From NCBI GenBank assembly GCA_036704125.1, contig DATNQI010000064.1, forward strand, positions 1 to 48,438: 48,438 nt of DNA. Reading direction: 5' to 3'. Positions 7,980 to 16,964 of this stretch are shown here, piece after piece. The number at the start of each line of letters is the position of its first letter. The stretch's first letter is position 1. A program made the position numbers and the translations under genes. The notes beneath the pieces are model-generated. The model had not been told where the DNA came from. It was given only the letters and a program-made list of their open reading frames with translations, and did no database searches. Source of the DNA: Pantanalinema sp. Its GTDB lineage: Bacteria > Cyanobacteriota > Sericytochromatia > S15B-MN24 > UBA4093.

Positions 7980-8186
7980 ATGAGCCTCAGTACGAACAAT
8001 TCCCGGATGCGCTCCTTCCAGCCGGCGTCGTTCACGACCGGCCCTCTCAAGCTGACGCTCGAGGGCAGCCGGGAGCCGAGCCCCGGCGACTGGCTGCTTC
8101 GCAAGTTCGCCGAGAGCAACGCGAAGCGCAACCCCTTCGAGGGCCTCAAGGTTGCGCCCAAGCGGCCTTGGTGGCGCTTCTGGTAA
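7980..8186 (+). CDS. Small hypothetical protein with WWRFW tail (68 aa)
   Basis: A 68-residue basic protein, MSLSTNNSRMRSFQPASF at the start and KRPWWRFW at the very end. I do not recognise the family. There is no signal peptide. An AGGA lies about 8 nt before the ATG. The C-terminal tail closely resembles that of the MerR-type regulator at 46363-47019 (RKKWWRFWG), which suggests a shared short binding or membrane-contact motif. It lies about 110 nt upstream of the clostripain-family gene on the same strand, but TTAAC elements in between suggest separate regulation. Confidence 0.6.
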   Translation: MSLSTNNSRMRSFQPASFTTGPLKLTLEGSREPSPGDWLLRKFAESNAKRNPFEGLKVAPKRPWWRFW

Positions 8187-8201
8187 CGAGCAGCAAAAAG
8201 C

Positions 8202-8229
8202 TTTAACACAACTTAACCGCTCGATTACC
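8202..8229. promoter_or_regulatory. TTAAC-type repeat cluster upstream of the clostripain-family gene
   Basis: TTTAAC (8202-8207), TTAAC (8213-8217) and a degenerate ATTACC (8224-8229) lie 10-11 nt apart. They resemble the longer array at 27171-27238. The spacing of about one helical turn fits tandem binding by an OmpR/PhoB-type regulator; this is inference. Confidence 0.35.
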
Positions 8230-8294
8230 TACTCTCCGCTCCTCGCTCCGACAAGTTGATGAGAGGTCTCCTCCCTCGTCACAAAGGAGCGTCC

Positions 8295-9623
8295 ATGTTG
8301 AGCATCCGTCGCACCCTGTCGCGCCTCGCCACGCTCGCTCTGAGCGCGGGCATGCTTGCGGGCTGCTCCGCTCCGGCGATATGGGCACCGGGCGTCCAGG
8401 CGGACGGGACGCTGCGCGCCAAGGCCGCCGAAGGCGACTTCCCCGCGTCCAGCCCGCTCAAGGCGAGCACGGTGCTGAGCTACCAGGCCGTCGACAACAA
8501 CCTGCAGGGCAGCCTTCCGGCCGATCTGAACGTGATGGAGAAGGTCGTGGATCCCAGGACCATGAACCTCCTGGTCTCGGCGGACGTCTTCGCCTTCCGC
8601 TTCTCGTGGGCCAGGGGCTTCGAGAAGGTGAGCAACCGCGACAAGGAGGGAGCCTACCGCTTCTTCGTGACCCCGGATGGGCGCGACGAGGCCTACGCCT
8701 CGCCCTACGTGGGCCTCGCCGATCCCGACTCCGGCAGCGCCGCGCACCTTCGCGAGTTCATCTCCTGGGGGCTCGGCAAGTACCCCGGCAAGCTCAGGGT
8801 CCTCGACATCCGCAGCCACGGCCACGGGCCGCTCGGCATCGCCGACGACTTCCACTCGCGCAGCCGCATCTTCCTGCCCGAGCTCCAGGGGGCCATCAAG
8901 CAGGGGAGCGACGGCAAGGGCGTGGACGTCCTCACCACCAAGGCCTGCCTCATGGCCTCGGTCGAGGTCGGCTACCAGCTCTCGGACAGCGCGAAGTACC
9001 TGGTCGCCTCCGAGGACGGCATGCTCACCCGGACGGGCTCGGACTCGCTCTTCTACCGCAACCTCGATCTGCTCGCCAAGTCCCCTGCGATCACCGCCCG
9101 CGACTTCGCCGCCGCCTACGTCACCAAGGGCATGGCGCTCCAGCAGCCCGAGCTGCGCACCGCCACGACCTACTCGGCGGTCGATCTGAGCAAGGTGCCC
9201 GCCGCGATCTCCCCGATCAAGGCCATGAGCAACGCCCTGCTTTCGCTGGTGCCCTCGCGCAAGGCCGAGATCCAGGCCGCGCTGGCAGCAAGCCGCAACT
9301 GGGGGCGCTCCCAGACCCAGACCGACCTGTACGACCTCTGCGAGAAGCTCGAGGCGCTGGGGGACCCCGCGCTCACCCAGGCATGCGTCCAGGTGCGCCG
9401 CTCGCTCGGCGCCGCGGTGATGGTTGCGCTTTCGGACGAGGCGAACCGCGCCGGCATGCACGGCCTGACGATCATGACCCAGCTCACCACCGGCGATCAG
9501 GCCATGAACGAGGCGCTCTTCGCCCAGTACAAGCGCACCGCCTTCGATCGCGAGGTGGGCTGGTCCAAGGTCCTCGAGGCGCTCGGCGCGTTCGGTTCCG
9601 AGCGCAAGGACCACAACGGCTGA
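8295..9623 (+). CDS. Clostripain-family (C11) cysteine peptidase, lipoprotein
   Basis: A 442-residue exported protein. The signal peptide ends in a good lipobox, MLAGC (Cys24). The core resembles clostripain-family peptidases: a His-containing strand RVLDIRSHGHG (His175) and, about 40 residues on, the Cys motif TTKACLMASVEVGYQL (Cys218). This matches the family pattern DACLM..xEVAYxL except that Asp before Ala is Lys. Characterised members cut after Arg or Lys and may need Ca2+. The Asp-to-Lys change leaves activity and specificity open. The ATG follows AAAGGAG. The next gene starts 27 nt downstream with its own AAAGGAG, so the two are likely co-transcribed. Confidence 0.82.
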   Translation: MLSIRRTLSRLATLALSAGMLAGCSAPAIWAPGVQADGTLRAKAAEGDFPASSPLKASTVLSYQAVDNNLQGSLPADLNVMEKVVDPRTMNLLVSADVFAFRFSWARGFEKVSNRDKEGAYRFFVTPDGRDEAYASPYVGLADPDSGSAAHLREFISWGLGKYPGKLRVLDIRSHGHGPLGIADDFHSRSRIFLPELQGAIKQGSDGKGVDVLTTKACLMASVEVGYQLSDSAKYLVASEDGMLTRTGSDSLFYRNLDLLAKSPAITARDFAAAYVTKGMALQQPELRTATTYSAVDLSKVPAAISPIKAMSNALLSLVPSRKAEIQAALAASRNWGRSQTQTDLYDLCEKLEALGDPALTQACVQVRRSLGAAVMVALSDEANRAGMHGLTIMTQLTTGDQAMNEALFAQYKRTAFDREVGWSKVLEALGAFGSERKDHNG

Positions 9624-9650
9624 TCACGCCCGTCTAAAAGGAGTACCCCC

Positions 9651-10172
9651 ATGCCTGACCCTCGCATCACCGGCGCCTCGCCGTCCGTGCCCCGCTCCCC
9701 CTCCCGGCCACCCGCGACGCCCGCGCGCCCGGCGACGCCCGAGCCCCGAGCGGCGGGCGACGCCCTTGCGACCCAGCCGCGCGCGAGCCAGGAAGCGGCC
9801 CGGCGGATCCTCGACGACCTCGCGAAGATCCCGGCGCCCCCCGCCGACACGACAGGCAAGATCCAGTGGCTGGCCGACGCCCGGCCCGCCCTGACGCGAG
9901 CCCGGGTGGCGGACGCGGCTCTCGGCGGCAAGAGCAGCGAACTGAAGGCCTTGGAGGCGCGCGTGCGCCAGGTCGAGCGCGAGGTCTTCCCGACGCGTGC
10001 GACCGGAAGCTCGTCCCAGCTCTTCGAGCTCACCAAGGGGGCTTCCGAGCTGGCTAGCAGCGAAAGTACCGTGGCGCAGGCCGCGGGGGTCGTGGCGCTG
10101 CCCATCGCGGTGACGATCGACGTGCTCGACCTGATCTCGCGCCTCAATGCGCCGGGCGCAAGAAAGCCTTAG
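9651..10172 (+). CDS. Unnamed 'LTKGASELA' family protein, short form
   Basis: A 173-residue protein with no signal peptide. Residues 1-45 are Pro/Ala/Arg-rich and probably disordered. Two blocks are shared by eye with the 287-residue protein at 25630-26493. One is ILDDLAKIPAPPAD followed by GK-QWL-AR (about 52-80). The other is QLFELTKGASELASS with LPIAVTIDVLDLISRL near the C-terminus (about 122-165), a hydrophobic or amphipathic end. I do not recognise the family. AAAGGAG with 7-nt spacing supports the ATG. It probably forms an operon with the clostripain-family gene and overlaps the convergent regulator gene by 29 nt at the 3' end. Confidence 0.75.
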   Translation: MPDPRITGASPSVPRSPSRPPATPARPATPEPRAAGDALATQPRASQEAARRILDDLAKIPAPPADTTGKIQWLADARPALTRARVADAALGGKSSELKALEARVRQVEREVFPTRATGSSSQLFELTKGASELASSESTVAQAAGVVALPIAVTIDVLDLISRLNAPGARKP

Positions 10173-13044
10173 CGCCCTGCGCCAGCCGCGCACGCCGCGG
10201 TTCATCGAAGCAAGGCTCATCGAGACTGTCGCAGAAGGGCCCGTCCACCGCCAGATCGGCCGCCATCCGGTAGAAGTCGCCGGCAACGGCCGTCAAGCCT
10301 AGCCGCTCCAGCTCGCACGCCTTCGCGACGAGGGCATCGAAGGCCCCCAGCTCGCAATTCAGGCGAGCCGCCGTCCCCAACCGATAATGGCCAGGCAGCG
10401 AGACGATGAGGTCCGAGGCCCCCCGCGCCTCGAGCGCCTTGCGGGTGGTCGCCACGAGGGAATAGACCGTCTTCTTGGCGTTGGCGTGCCGAGCGGCGGG
10501 ATAGAGCAGCGAGAAGATCCCATCCACCGAGAGCCCCTCGGGATGAAGGGCCAGCAGCGCGATCAAGGAGAGGCATTTCTTGCGCGGAAAGCGGATCGCC
10601 TCGCCCTCGACCTGCACGGCGGGCGCTCCGAACCACCGCAGGCGGATCCGGCCCTCGCGAGGCCTCCCGTCCGCGGTGCGGGCCGCCTCGCCCATTGCGA
10701 GCGCCGCGGCCAGGATCGGCGAGGGTCCTTCCTGGCGCAGGCGGTCGAAGATCCGCTCGGCAAGTTGGGGCTGGCCCGCGCGGACGAAATGTTGGCCAAA
10801 GGCCGCCAGGTAGAGGGCAAGGGCGGTGGGATCGGGGGCGGCCAGCCACTCGGCAGGGGTCTCCAGGAGGCGCGATGGCGAGAGCTCGTCCTCCTCTTCG
10901 TGGGGGCGCGCGTGCAGGCCGATGGCATGCACCACGAGCCGATCCACTTCGCCAGGATGACGCGCGGCATGATTCGCCAGGCGCTCGCTACAGGCGAGGC
11001 CATCGGGGGAATCGCCGGCAAGCGCCGCCATGGCCTCATGCGCGAGCACGATCCCCCGGGCGACAGCGTCCAGACGATCACCCAAGGCGGTCGCGATGAG
11101 CAACTCCTCGCGGAGCGCGAGGGCCCTTTCCTGGTGCCCGGACGCCCGGGCGGCCTGAAGGCTCCGGATACGCTCGACGAGCGCCGGCCGCTGCGTCTCG
11201 AGCAAGGCCCAGCCCTCGCTCCAGGCCAGGGGCGGCGGCGAGGGCGGAAGGTCGTTCGCTCTCAAGTAGGCGCGCGACTGCTCGCAAATCTCGCTCAGAC
11301 GCGCTCGGGGCGCGACGAAGCAAGACTCGCTCAGCCCGTCGAGAGGCGGGTTCGCCCCCATCCACGCGACGAGCCGATGGAACAAACGGGCTGCCTCGTG
11401 ATGGCCCCTCTCCTCGCATTCGAGCGCCTTGCGCTGAAGGTGCTCGAGCTCGCGGGAGTCGATGAGCGCGAAGCTCTCCTCGCGCAAGCGAAAACGCCCA
11501 TGCAAGCGATGGATGGGGTCGGGCACTCCCGCCGCCTTGAGCACCTGACGGGCCAGATAGACGGCCTTTCGCAAAGCCGCTTGCGGCTCCAGGTCATCGC
11601 TCGCCGGGAAGAGGCGCTCGATCAGCTCCGCGCTGCTCAGGCCCGCGGGATGGAGCGCGAGCAGTGCGAGCAGGGACAGGACCTTGCGCCGTGGAAAGGC
11701 GATGACGTCCTCGCCCACCCGGAGGCATGGCTGGCCGAGAAGACTCAGGCAGAGGGGGGGCGGCGCATCCGAGAGGCCCAGGCGTTGCAGCAGCCTCGCC
11801 TCGATGGCCTTCAGCGGCACGCCCTCGGGCCCCTCGATGAGGGCCTTCAAGGAGCAACGCGCCTCCGCGTTGCCGGCCAGCGCCGCGGCGGCGAGCCGAT
11901 AGAGCTGGACCCGCAGCCTGTCCTCCGCGCCCAGGGAGGCCTCGTCGATCCGCTCCAGGGCCTCCCGGGCCTCCGGTACCCTGCCGATCTGGAGCATGAG
12001 TACCGCCCAGGTGGGCTCCAGGTTGGCCAGAAACCGCTTCGGCTGCGCCTGGGAACGCAGCATGGCCAGGGACTCTCGCGCCGGTGAGAGGTCGCCCTGG
12101 CGCGCCTGGACGTGCATCAGCCAGAAGCGGGCGATGGTTCCGCGATGCGCCGTCACCCCGCGCATGCCGGAGGCCAGGTGAGCGAACAGGGAATGAGCCA
12201 GCGCGAGCTGTCCCAGCAAGAGGGCGCGGATGCCGAAACTCGTCACCAGGTCGAAGCGAGCAACGAGCGAGGCCTGGTCGAAGGCCTCGCCCGGCACCTC
12301 GAAAAGCTCCTCGATCGCGGGCACCCGGCGCTGATCGAGCAGCGCGGCGTTGATGCGCTGGACGAACGCCACGAGCAGGTTGGCGCGAAAGCCGTAGCGC
12401 AAGCCGAGCGCGACCAGGGCGTCGGCCTGCGACTTGGCCTCGTCGATTGCCGTCAGGTCGATGGCCGTGGCGCCCAGGGCATACCGGGCGCTGAAGTGGA
12501 GGAAGGCGACGCGTCGATCGCACGGTCCATCCAGGGCGAGGACCGCCTCCATGTGCGCTCGCGCCGCGCTCGTCTCGCCCAGGCGCCACTGCCGGATGCC
12601 CTGGTAGTACTCCCACAAGGCAAGGCCGTTGAGCGAGAGGTGCGATGCTCGAGGTGCGAGCCGCAGCGCGAGCTCGGATGCCTGGGTATGGGCTCCGAGC
12701 CGAGTGAGCGCGGCGAATCGCCGAACGTCGATCTCCAAGGCGAGCGTAGGGGCCGGCGCGAGAACCTGGGCCCGGCTGTAAAGGGTGATCGCGAGGGCAT
12801 CCTCGCGCTCGGCTGCCAGCAGGTCGCCCTGGAACATCGCGTAGTAGGGACGGGTCGCGCGGGTCCTTTCGGGCACCGCGTGCAGCTCCCGCGCCAAAAG
12901 TGGCGCCTGATCCGAATGCCTCAGCTGCGCCGCCATGGCCTCACACCGCGCCTCGTGATCGGAAAGTCCCCAAAGGACCTTCGCCCCCTCGGCAAGACCG
13001 AGCGCAGGCAGGAACTCCGGGGCATGCCAGGGGTGCGTGTCCAA
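10144..13044 (-). CDS. Large regulator with duplicated winged-helix/BTAD-like units and TPR-like region
   Basis: A 966-residue cytosolic protein. Residues about 40-425 are helical and TPR-like. A SARP/OmpR-type winged helix follows (about 430-520: LSLLGQPCLRVGEDVIAFPR, RRKVLSLLALLALHP) with a BTAD-like helical segment. After another helical stretch the unit recurs (about 800-890: LRWFGAPAVQVEGEAIRFPR, KKCLSLIALLALHPEGLS) with a second BTAD-like end. No Walker A or STAND ATPase is seen, unlike AfsR. I prefer the TTG at 13044, after AGGAGAGGAAG (13 nt away). A GTG at 13116 lacks a Shine-Dalgarno and overlaps the upstream gene. It lies 34 nt downstream of lipoprotein cassette A on the same strand and may regulate it. 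Confidence 0.85.
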   Translation of the reverse strand: MDTHPWHAPEFLPALGLAEGAKVLWGLSDHEARCEAMAAQLRHSDQAPLLARELHAVPERTRATRPYYAMFQGDLLAAEREDALAITLYSRAQVLAPAPTLALEIDVRRFAALTRLGAHTQASELALRLAPRASHLSLNGLALWEYYQGIRQWRLGETSAARAHMEAVLALDGPCDRRVAFLHFSARYALGATAIDLTAIDEAKSQADALVALGLRYGFRANLLVAFVQRINAALLDQRRVPAIEELFEVPGEAFDQASLVARFDLVTSFGIRALLLGQLALAHSLFAHLASGMRGVTAHRGTIARFWLMHVQARQGDLSPARESLAMLRSQAQPKRFLANLEPTWAVLMLQIGRVPEAREALERIDEASLGAEDRLRVQLYRLAAAALAGNAEARCSLKALIEGPEGVPLKAIEARLLQRLGLSDAPPPLCLSLLGQPCLRVGEDVIAFPRRKVLSLLALLALHPAGLSSAELIERLFPASDDLEPQAALRKAVYLARQVLKAAGVPDPIHRLHGRFRLREESFALIDSRELEHLQRKALECEERGHHEAARLFHRLVAWMGANPPLDGLSESCFVAPRARLSEICEQSRAYLRANDLPPSPPPLAWSEGWALLETQRPALVERIRSLQAARASGHQERALALREELLIATALGDRLDAVARGIVLAHEAMAALAGDSPDGLACSERLANHAARHPGEVDRLVVHAIGLHARPHEEEDELSPSRLLETPAEWLAAPDPTALALYLAAFGQHFVRAGQPQLAERIFDRLRQEGPSPILAAALAMGEAARTADGRPREGRIRLRWFGAPAVQVEGEAIRFPRKKCLSLIALLALHPEGLSVDGIFSLLYPAARHANAKKTVYSLVATTRKALEARGASDLIVSLPGHYRLGTAARLNCELGAFDALVAKACELERLGLTAVAGDFYRMAADLAVDGPFCDSLDEPCFDEPRRARLAQGAKAFLRPAH

Positions 13045-13078
13045 GGGTCGGGTCGCTCTTCCTCTCCTGGGGCTGGAG

Positions 13079-14056
13079 TCAGCGCGGTGCAAAGGTCCCA
13101 CCGATATCGGAAGCACCGATCGCGGTGACGGTGAAGGGGAGTGCCGCGCTGGTGCCGCCCTGGGTCCGGACCGTCAGGTTGCCGGTGGCGGCGCCCGCCG
13201 GCACCTGAACGACCAGCTGGTTCGGATCCGAGCTGATCACGGTGGCGCGCTTGTTCCCGACATAGACGGCATTGTCGGTACTCGCCCCGGCGAAGTCAAG
13301 GCCGTACAGGGTGACGAGACTCCCGACCGGCCCTTCGGTCGGGACGGCGGCATGCAAGGTCGGTGCGAGCACGTATCCTCCCAGGCCCGTGCCGGCCTTG
13401 AGGACGAAGGACGGGCCCAAAGGGACGATCCGGTCCATCGGGTCGGTCTCCTGGGCGAGGGCCTGATCGACCAGCTCGTAGACCTTGTGGAACTGGGCGT
13501 TGGTGATCCCGGTGCCGGCGTGCTGGAAGGTATCTGCGGTGGTGGGCATCAAGGAAGCGTCCGGGGTGCCCGCGATCATCTTGCCGACGAGCCCGTCCAC
13601 CGGCACCGATGCCGTTCCCAAGTGGCTGGTCAGGATCGCGACGGCGGTGGTGCCGGTGGTGATGATGATCCCCCCCTGGGTCAGGAACTTCCAGCCGCCG
13701 GAAGTCCAGCCCCCCAGAGTCCGGACCCTGGCCGCCGAGCTTCCGGCGAGGTTCTGGTTCAGCCCCTTGATGGCCTCCAGGTAGTATACCTCGCCGGTGG
13801 TGGGCTTCCAGCCTCGAAAGGAGAGAACGAAGCGGCCACCGGCGTCGGTCAGGGCCGAGGAGACCGCCCGGTTGTCGGAGGCCCCGATCAGGGTCACGGT
13901 CGCCGCCACCCCGACCTCGTCGAGGGTGGCCTGGGTCCTCAGGGGCGCGCCGAAATCGACCCGGCCCGACAGCTCGGGAATCGGATCCGAGGCCCCGGGG
14001 AAAAGGGCGCACCCTCCAAGTCCCGCGAGCAGCAGCGTGGTCATCACTTTGCGCAT
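13079..14056 (-). CDS. IPT/TIG-domain lipoprotein (cassette A, type c)
   Basis: A 325-residue exported protein. The signal peptide ends LLAGLGGC (Cys near residue 16). Residues about 45-120 form a domain shared with the large TIG proteins here (TVTLIGASDNR, YYLEAIKGLNQNLAG, ARVRTLGGW). A C-terminal IPT/TIG Ig-like domain follows (about 235-315: GPVGSLVTLYGLDFAG, LVVQVPAGAATGNLTVRTQG). It ends ASDIGGTFAPR, almost the same tail as its paralogue at 19407-20411 (SDIGGSFSAR). TIG domains occur in cell-surface and adhesion proteins; the ligand is unknown. It is the fourth cassette gene. Its ATG follows AGGGGGAC, 10 nt after the stop of the 961-residue gene. Confidence 0.82.
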   Translation of the reverse strand: MRKVMTTLLLAGLGGCALFPGASDPIPELSGRVDFGAPLRTQATLDEVGVAATVTLIGASDNRAVSSALTDAGGRFVLSFRGWKPTTGEVYYLEAIKGLNQNLAGSSAARVRTLGGWTSGGWKFLTQGGIIITTGTTAVAILTSHLGTASVPVDGLVGKMIAGTPDASLMPTTADTFQHAGTGITNAQFHKVYELVDQALAQETDPMDRIVPLGPSFVLKAGTGLGGYVLAPTLHAAVPTEGPVGSLVTLYGLDFAGASTDNAVYVGNKRATVISSDPNQLVVQVPAGAATGNLTVRTQGGTSAALPFTVTAIGASDIGGTFAPR

Positions 14057-14066
14057 GGCCGTCCCC

Positions 14067-16952
14067 CTAGTAGGTGTAAGGGAGGGTGATGCGGGTGATC
14101 TGCGTGTTCGAGGCCGAGAAGTTCACCTTGAACCGGATGTAGCGGCGGGTCAGCGTGGTGATGTCCGAGACCCAGGAACCCCATGCGTTGTTGTCGGCGC
14201 TGTCCTGGTACTGGATGGTGTAGCTGCCGTTGTTCGCGTTGATGACCGGGGACTCGTAGACCCCGTAGTTGGTGCCCGTGTCGTAACCATTGGAGATGGC
14301 GAAAGAGGGACGCGTGGTCACCGACCACGACGTGAGCAGAGGAACGGCCGTGTTCCCGCCCGTCATGGTGGCCCGGAGCTTGAGGCTACCCGCGGCGAGG
14401 CCGTTCAGACTCGTTCCACTCGAGACATTGCTCATGAGGACGGCGTTGGTCGATCCGTCGAGAACATCCACGGTGAGGGCGGTGCCTGCAGGCACCGTCC
14501 CGTTGAAGGTCAAGGTATCCCAGATGGAACTCGCGGGAAGGGCAAACGCCGAGGTGAGAGAGGTGCCTGAAGCACCCGACGCGAAGGTGATTGCCGAACC
14601 GTTGACCTTGAACCTGAAAAGCGACAGCGCCCCGCCGTTGTAGGCGGCATTTGAGCCCAGGATGAAGAGATCGGTCCCGTTCGAGCCGATCGTGGGATAA
14701 GCCATGGAAAGCCCCGTGCTCCCGATCGTGAAGGGCAAGTTGACCGTATCATTCGCCCCACCCGGGTAGGTCAGCGCCTGCAGAGTCGTAATGCTAGCAG
14801 CCGTCGAGTTCTTGAGCAGGAAAGTCGGTGATCCGGTAAACCCGGCGGCTGCAAGACCGCCAGAGTTGGTCAAGGACCAGGGATTGGCCACGGCGCCCAA
14901 TCCCGTGCCGATGATGGAGTAGTTGCCCCAGTTCGAGTTCACGAGGTAATGGGTCCCGTTCGTGGCCAAGAAGGACGTATGGCTGTATCCGCTGGTCACC
15001 TGGGATCCGGCGAAGGCGTTGTACTTGTAGATCGCAGCATTGTTCGGCCCGAACTCGGCATACAGGTTCTCGGTCGGCAGATAAACATAACTGCCGGCCG
15101 AGTTCGTTCCCATCCCGCGCGTCCCCATTGACGAGCCATCGAACAACGAATACCTGTATACGGTGCCCGATCCGTTCCCGAAGAAGTACGAGGCCCCATC
15201 GACACCCAGCTGCGTGGCCCAGCTCCCACCGGGTTGCTGCCCGGTGTGAGCCATCACGGCAGGCAGCATCGTGAGCTGGTTGCTTCCGTTCAACGCTACT
15301 CCGACGTTGGTGTTCGCGCTGAAGTTGCTCTGGGTGAACGTCGTGACCGCCGATGCCGGCTGGAGCGCGTTGCTGCCCCAGGCGGCATTGGTGCTGCCAT
15401 TCTTCTGGTTGGTGGTGGCGAAGTTCTCGACCACGTTCTGCCGGGCGGTGAAGGGGCCGCCGCTCTGGCTGATGATCCCCGCATCCGACTGGACCGTGAG
15501 CGGCCCCGAGATGCGCGCCGTCAAGGAGGGAGGCGGCGCGAGGCCCACCGCCTGGGTGCCGAACCACGAGGTGATGTTCGGCGACGGCGTCCCGTTGAAG
15601 CGGATCTTGCTCTGGGGCCCCTGGGTGGCGAAGTTCTGGCCGTTGACCGTCACCGAGGTCAGCTCGTTGCCCGTGTTGGGGGAGAAAGAGGCGATGATGG
15701 GCACGGTGAAGTTGAAGAAGAAACCCTTGGTCACCCCGCCAACCGTGACGGTCATGGGGCCCGAGGCCGCCCCGGCGGGAACCTTGGCCACCACCATGTC
15801 GCTATCGGCGTAGGTGACCTCGGCATCGACCCCGGCGAACTTGACGACGTTGTCGCTCAAGGTCGTGCTGAAGCCGGTCCCGCGGATCATGATCGAATCG
15901 CCGGGTGCACCGTTGGCGGGCACCAGGGCCGAGATGCTCAGGCCGCCTGCGCTTCCTCCGCCGCTGCCCCCACCGCCTCCCGAGGCCGAGAGGGCGTAGG
16001 CTGCGGCTTCCTTGCTCGTCCCGACGCCGGTCTTGACCGTGACGACCCCCGAGCTGGGCGCGCCGGGGGGGACGAACACCCCCAGCGCGGTAGAGGAGGC
16101 CGTGAAGATCGAGGCGCTCGCCGCCCCGAAGCGCACCACGTTGCCGCTCTGGATGGGCGAGAAGCCGCTCCCCGTGATGATCATGGCCCCGCCCGAGGTC
16201 GGGTTGGATGGGGTCAGGGTGGTGATGCTCGGCCCGATGTTCGCCGTGTTGCGCACCGGGTCGAAGTCCTTGTTCAGGTAGCTGAGCATCTCGGTGGCAA
16301 GCAGGGCGATCTCGCTATCGGGGTGGTTGGTCAAGGCCGGGGACGCGTTGAGGCTGGTGCCCGAGACCTTGTTCATGGTGCCGCCCGGGGGCACGTCGAT
16401 CGGATCCAGGCTGCTGATGACCGCCACCGCCGTGGTCTGAGCGTTGATCACGATCGAGGTGCCCGAGGTACTCGTCCAGGCCCCGCCCGTCCAGGTCAGG
16501 AAGGTGCGGAAGCGCGCCACGTCGTTGCCCGCGGCGTGGTTGTTGAGGCCGCGGCTTGCCTCCAGCAGGAACGTCGACCCGGGAAGAGGGGTGAAGCCGT
16601 TGAGCGAGAGCACGAAGGTGCCGTCGGCATTGGTGCGGCCGGTGACGATGGTGAGGTTATCCGAAAGCGAGACGAGGGTCAGGGTCGCGTTTTTCGAGGC
16701 GTAATCCGGAGCCGCAAGGATCGTGCGGTCTCCCGGCATCGACAGCGCGCCACGGATGGCAGTGTCGGTCGCTCGCGCCTGCGATGCCGCATGCTCGATG
16801 GCGTCGGCGCCGTCGGAAACACGGGCCGGAGCGTCGGGCAAGGTTGAAAAAACGCTGGCGCCGGGCGTCACGCAGGATGTGAGGCAGAAAGCGGTCAAAA
16901 CGGCCAATCCCGGAACAAGATTCGCCTGGCGACGCTTGATGGGCTGAGGCAT
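14067..16952 (-). CDS. Large three-TIG lipoprotein (cassette A, type b)
   Basis: A 961-residue exported protein. The lipobox is LTSC (Cys27). Residues about 85-160 form the shared N-terminal domain (NATLTLVSLSDNLTIVTG, FLLEASRGLNNHAAG). IPT/TIG domains lie at about 240-322, 338-406 and 418-490, the first two joined by a Gly/Ser linker (324-337). From about 510 to 860 comes an Asn/Ser/Gly-rich region with strand repeats (YVYLPTENLYAEFG, AIYKYNAFAG), possibly a propeller. The last 80 residues (RRYIRFKVNF, ITLPYTY) match the end of the paralogue at 21372-24110, whose centre differs. The ATG follows AGGAGGG overlapping the preceding stop. Probably surface-exposed or adhesive; function is inferred only. 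Confidence 0.82.
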   Translation of the reverse strand: MPQPIKRRQANLVPGLAVLTAFCLTSCVTPGASVFSTLPDAPARVSDGADAIEHAASQARATDTAIRGALSMPGDRTILAAPDYASKNATLTLVSLSDNLTIVTGRTNADGTFVLSLNGFTPLPGSTFLLEASRGLNNHAAGNDVARFRTFLTWTGGAWTSTSGTSIVINAQTTAVAVISSLDPIDVPPGGTMNKVSGTSLNASPALTNHPDSEIALLATEMLSYLNKDFDPVRNTANIGPSITTLTPSNPTSGGAMIITGSGFSPIQSGNVVRFGAASASIFTASSTALGVFVPPGAPSSGVVTVKTGVGTSKEAAAYALSASGGGGGSGGGSAGGLSISALVPANGAPGDSIMIRGTGFSTTLSDNVVKFAGVDAEVTYADSDMVVAKVPAGAASGPMTVTVGGVTKGFFFNFTVPIIASFSPNTGNELTSVTVNGQNFATQGPQSKIRFNGTPSPNITSWFGTQAVGLAPPPSLTARISGPLTVQSDAGIISQSGGPFTARQNVVENFATTNQKNGSTNAAWGSNALQPASAVTTFTQSNFSANTNVGVALNGSNQLTMLPAVMAHTGQQPGGSWATQLGVDGASYFFGNGSGTVYRYSLFDGSSMGTRGMGTNSAGSYVYLPTENLYAEFGPNNAAIYKYNAFAGSQVTSGYSHTSFLATNGTHYLVNSNWGNYSIIGTGLGAVANPWSLTNSGGLAAAGFTGSPTFLLKNSTAASITTLQALTYPGGANDTVNLPFTIGSTGLSMAYPTIGSNGTDLFILGSNAAYNGGALSLFRFKVNGSAITFASGASGTSLTSAFALPASSIWDTLTFNGTVPAGTALTVDVLDGSTNAVLMSNVSSGTSLNGLAAGSLKLRATMTGGNTAVPLLTSWSVTTRPSFAISNGYDTGTNYGVYESPVINANNGSYTIQYQDSADNNAWGSWVSDITTLTRRYIRFKVNFSASNTQITRITLPYTY

Positions 16953-16964
16953 GGATGAACCCTC

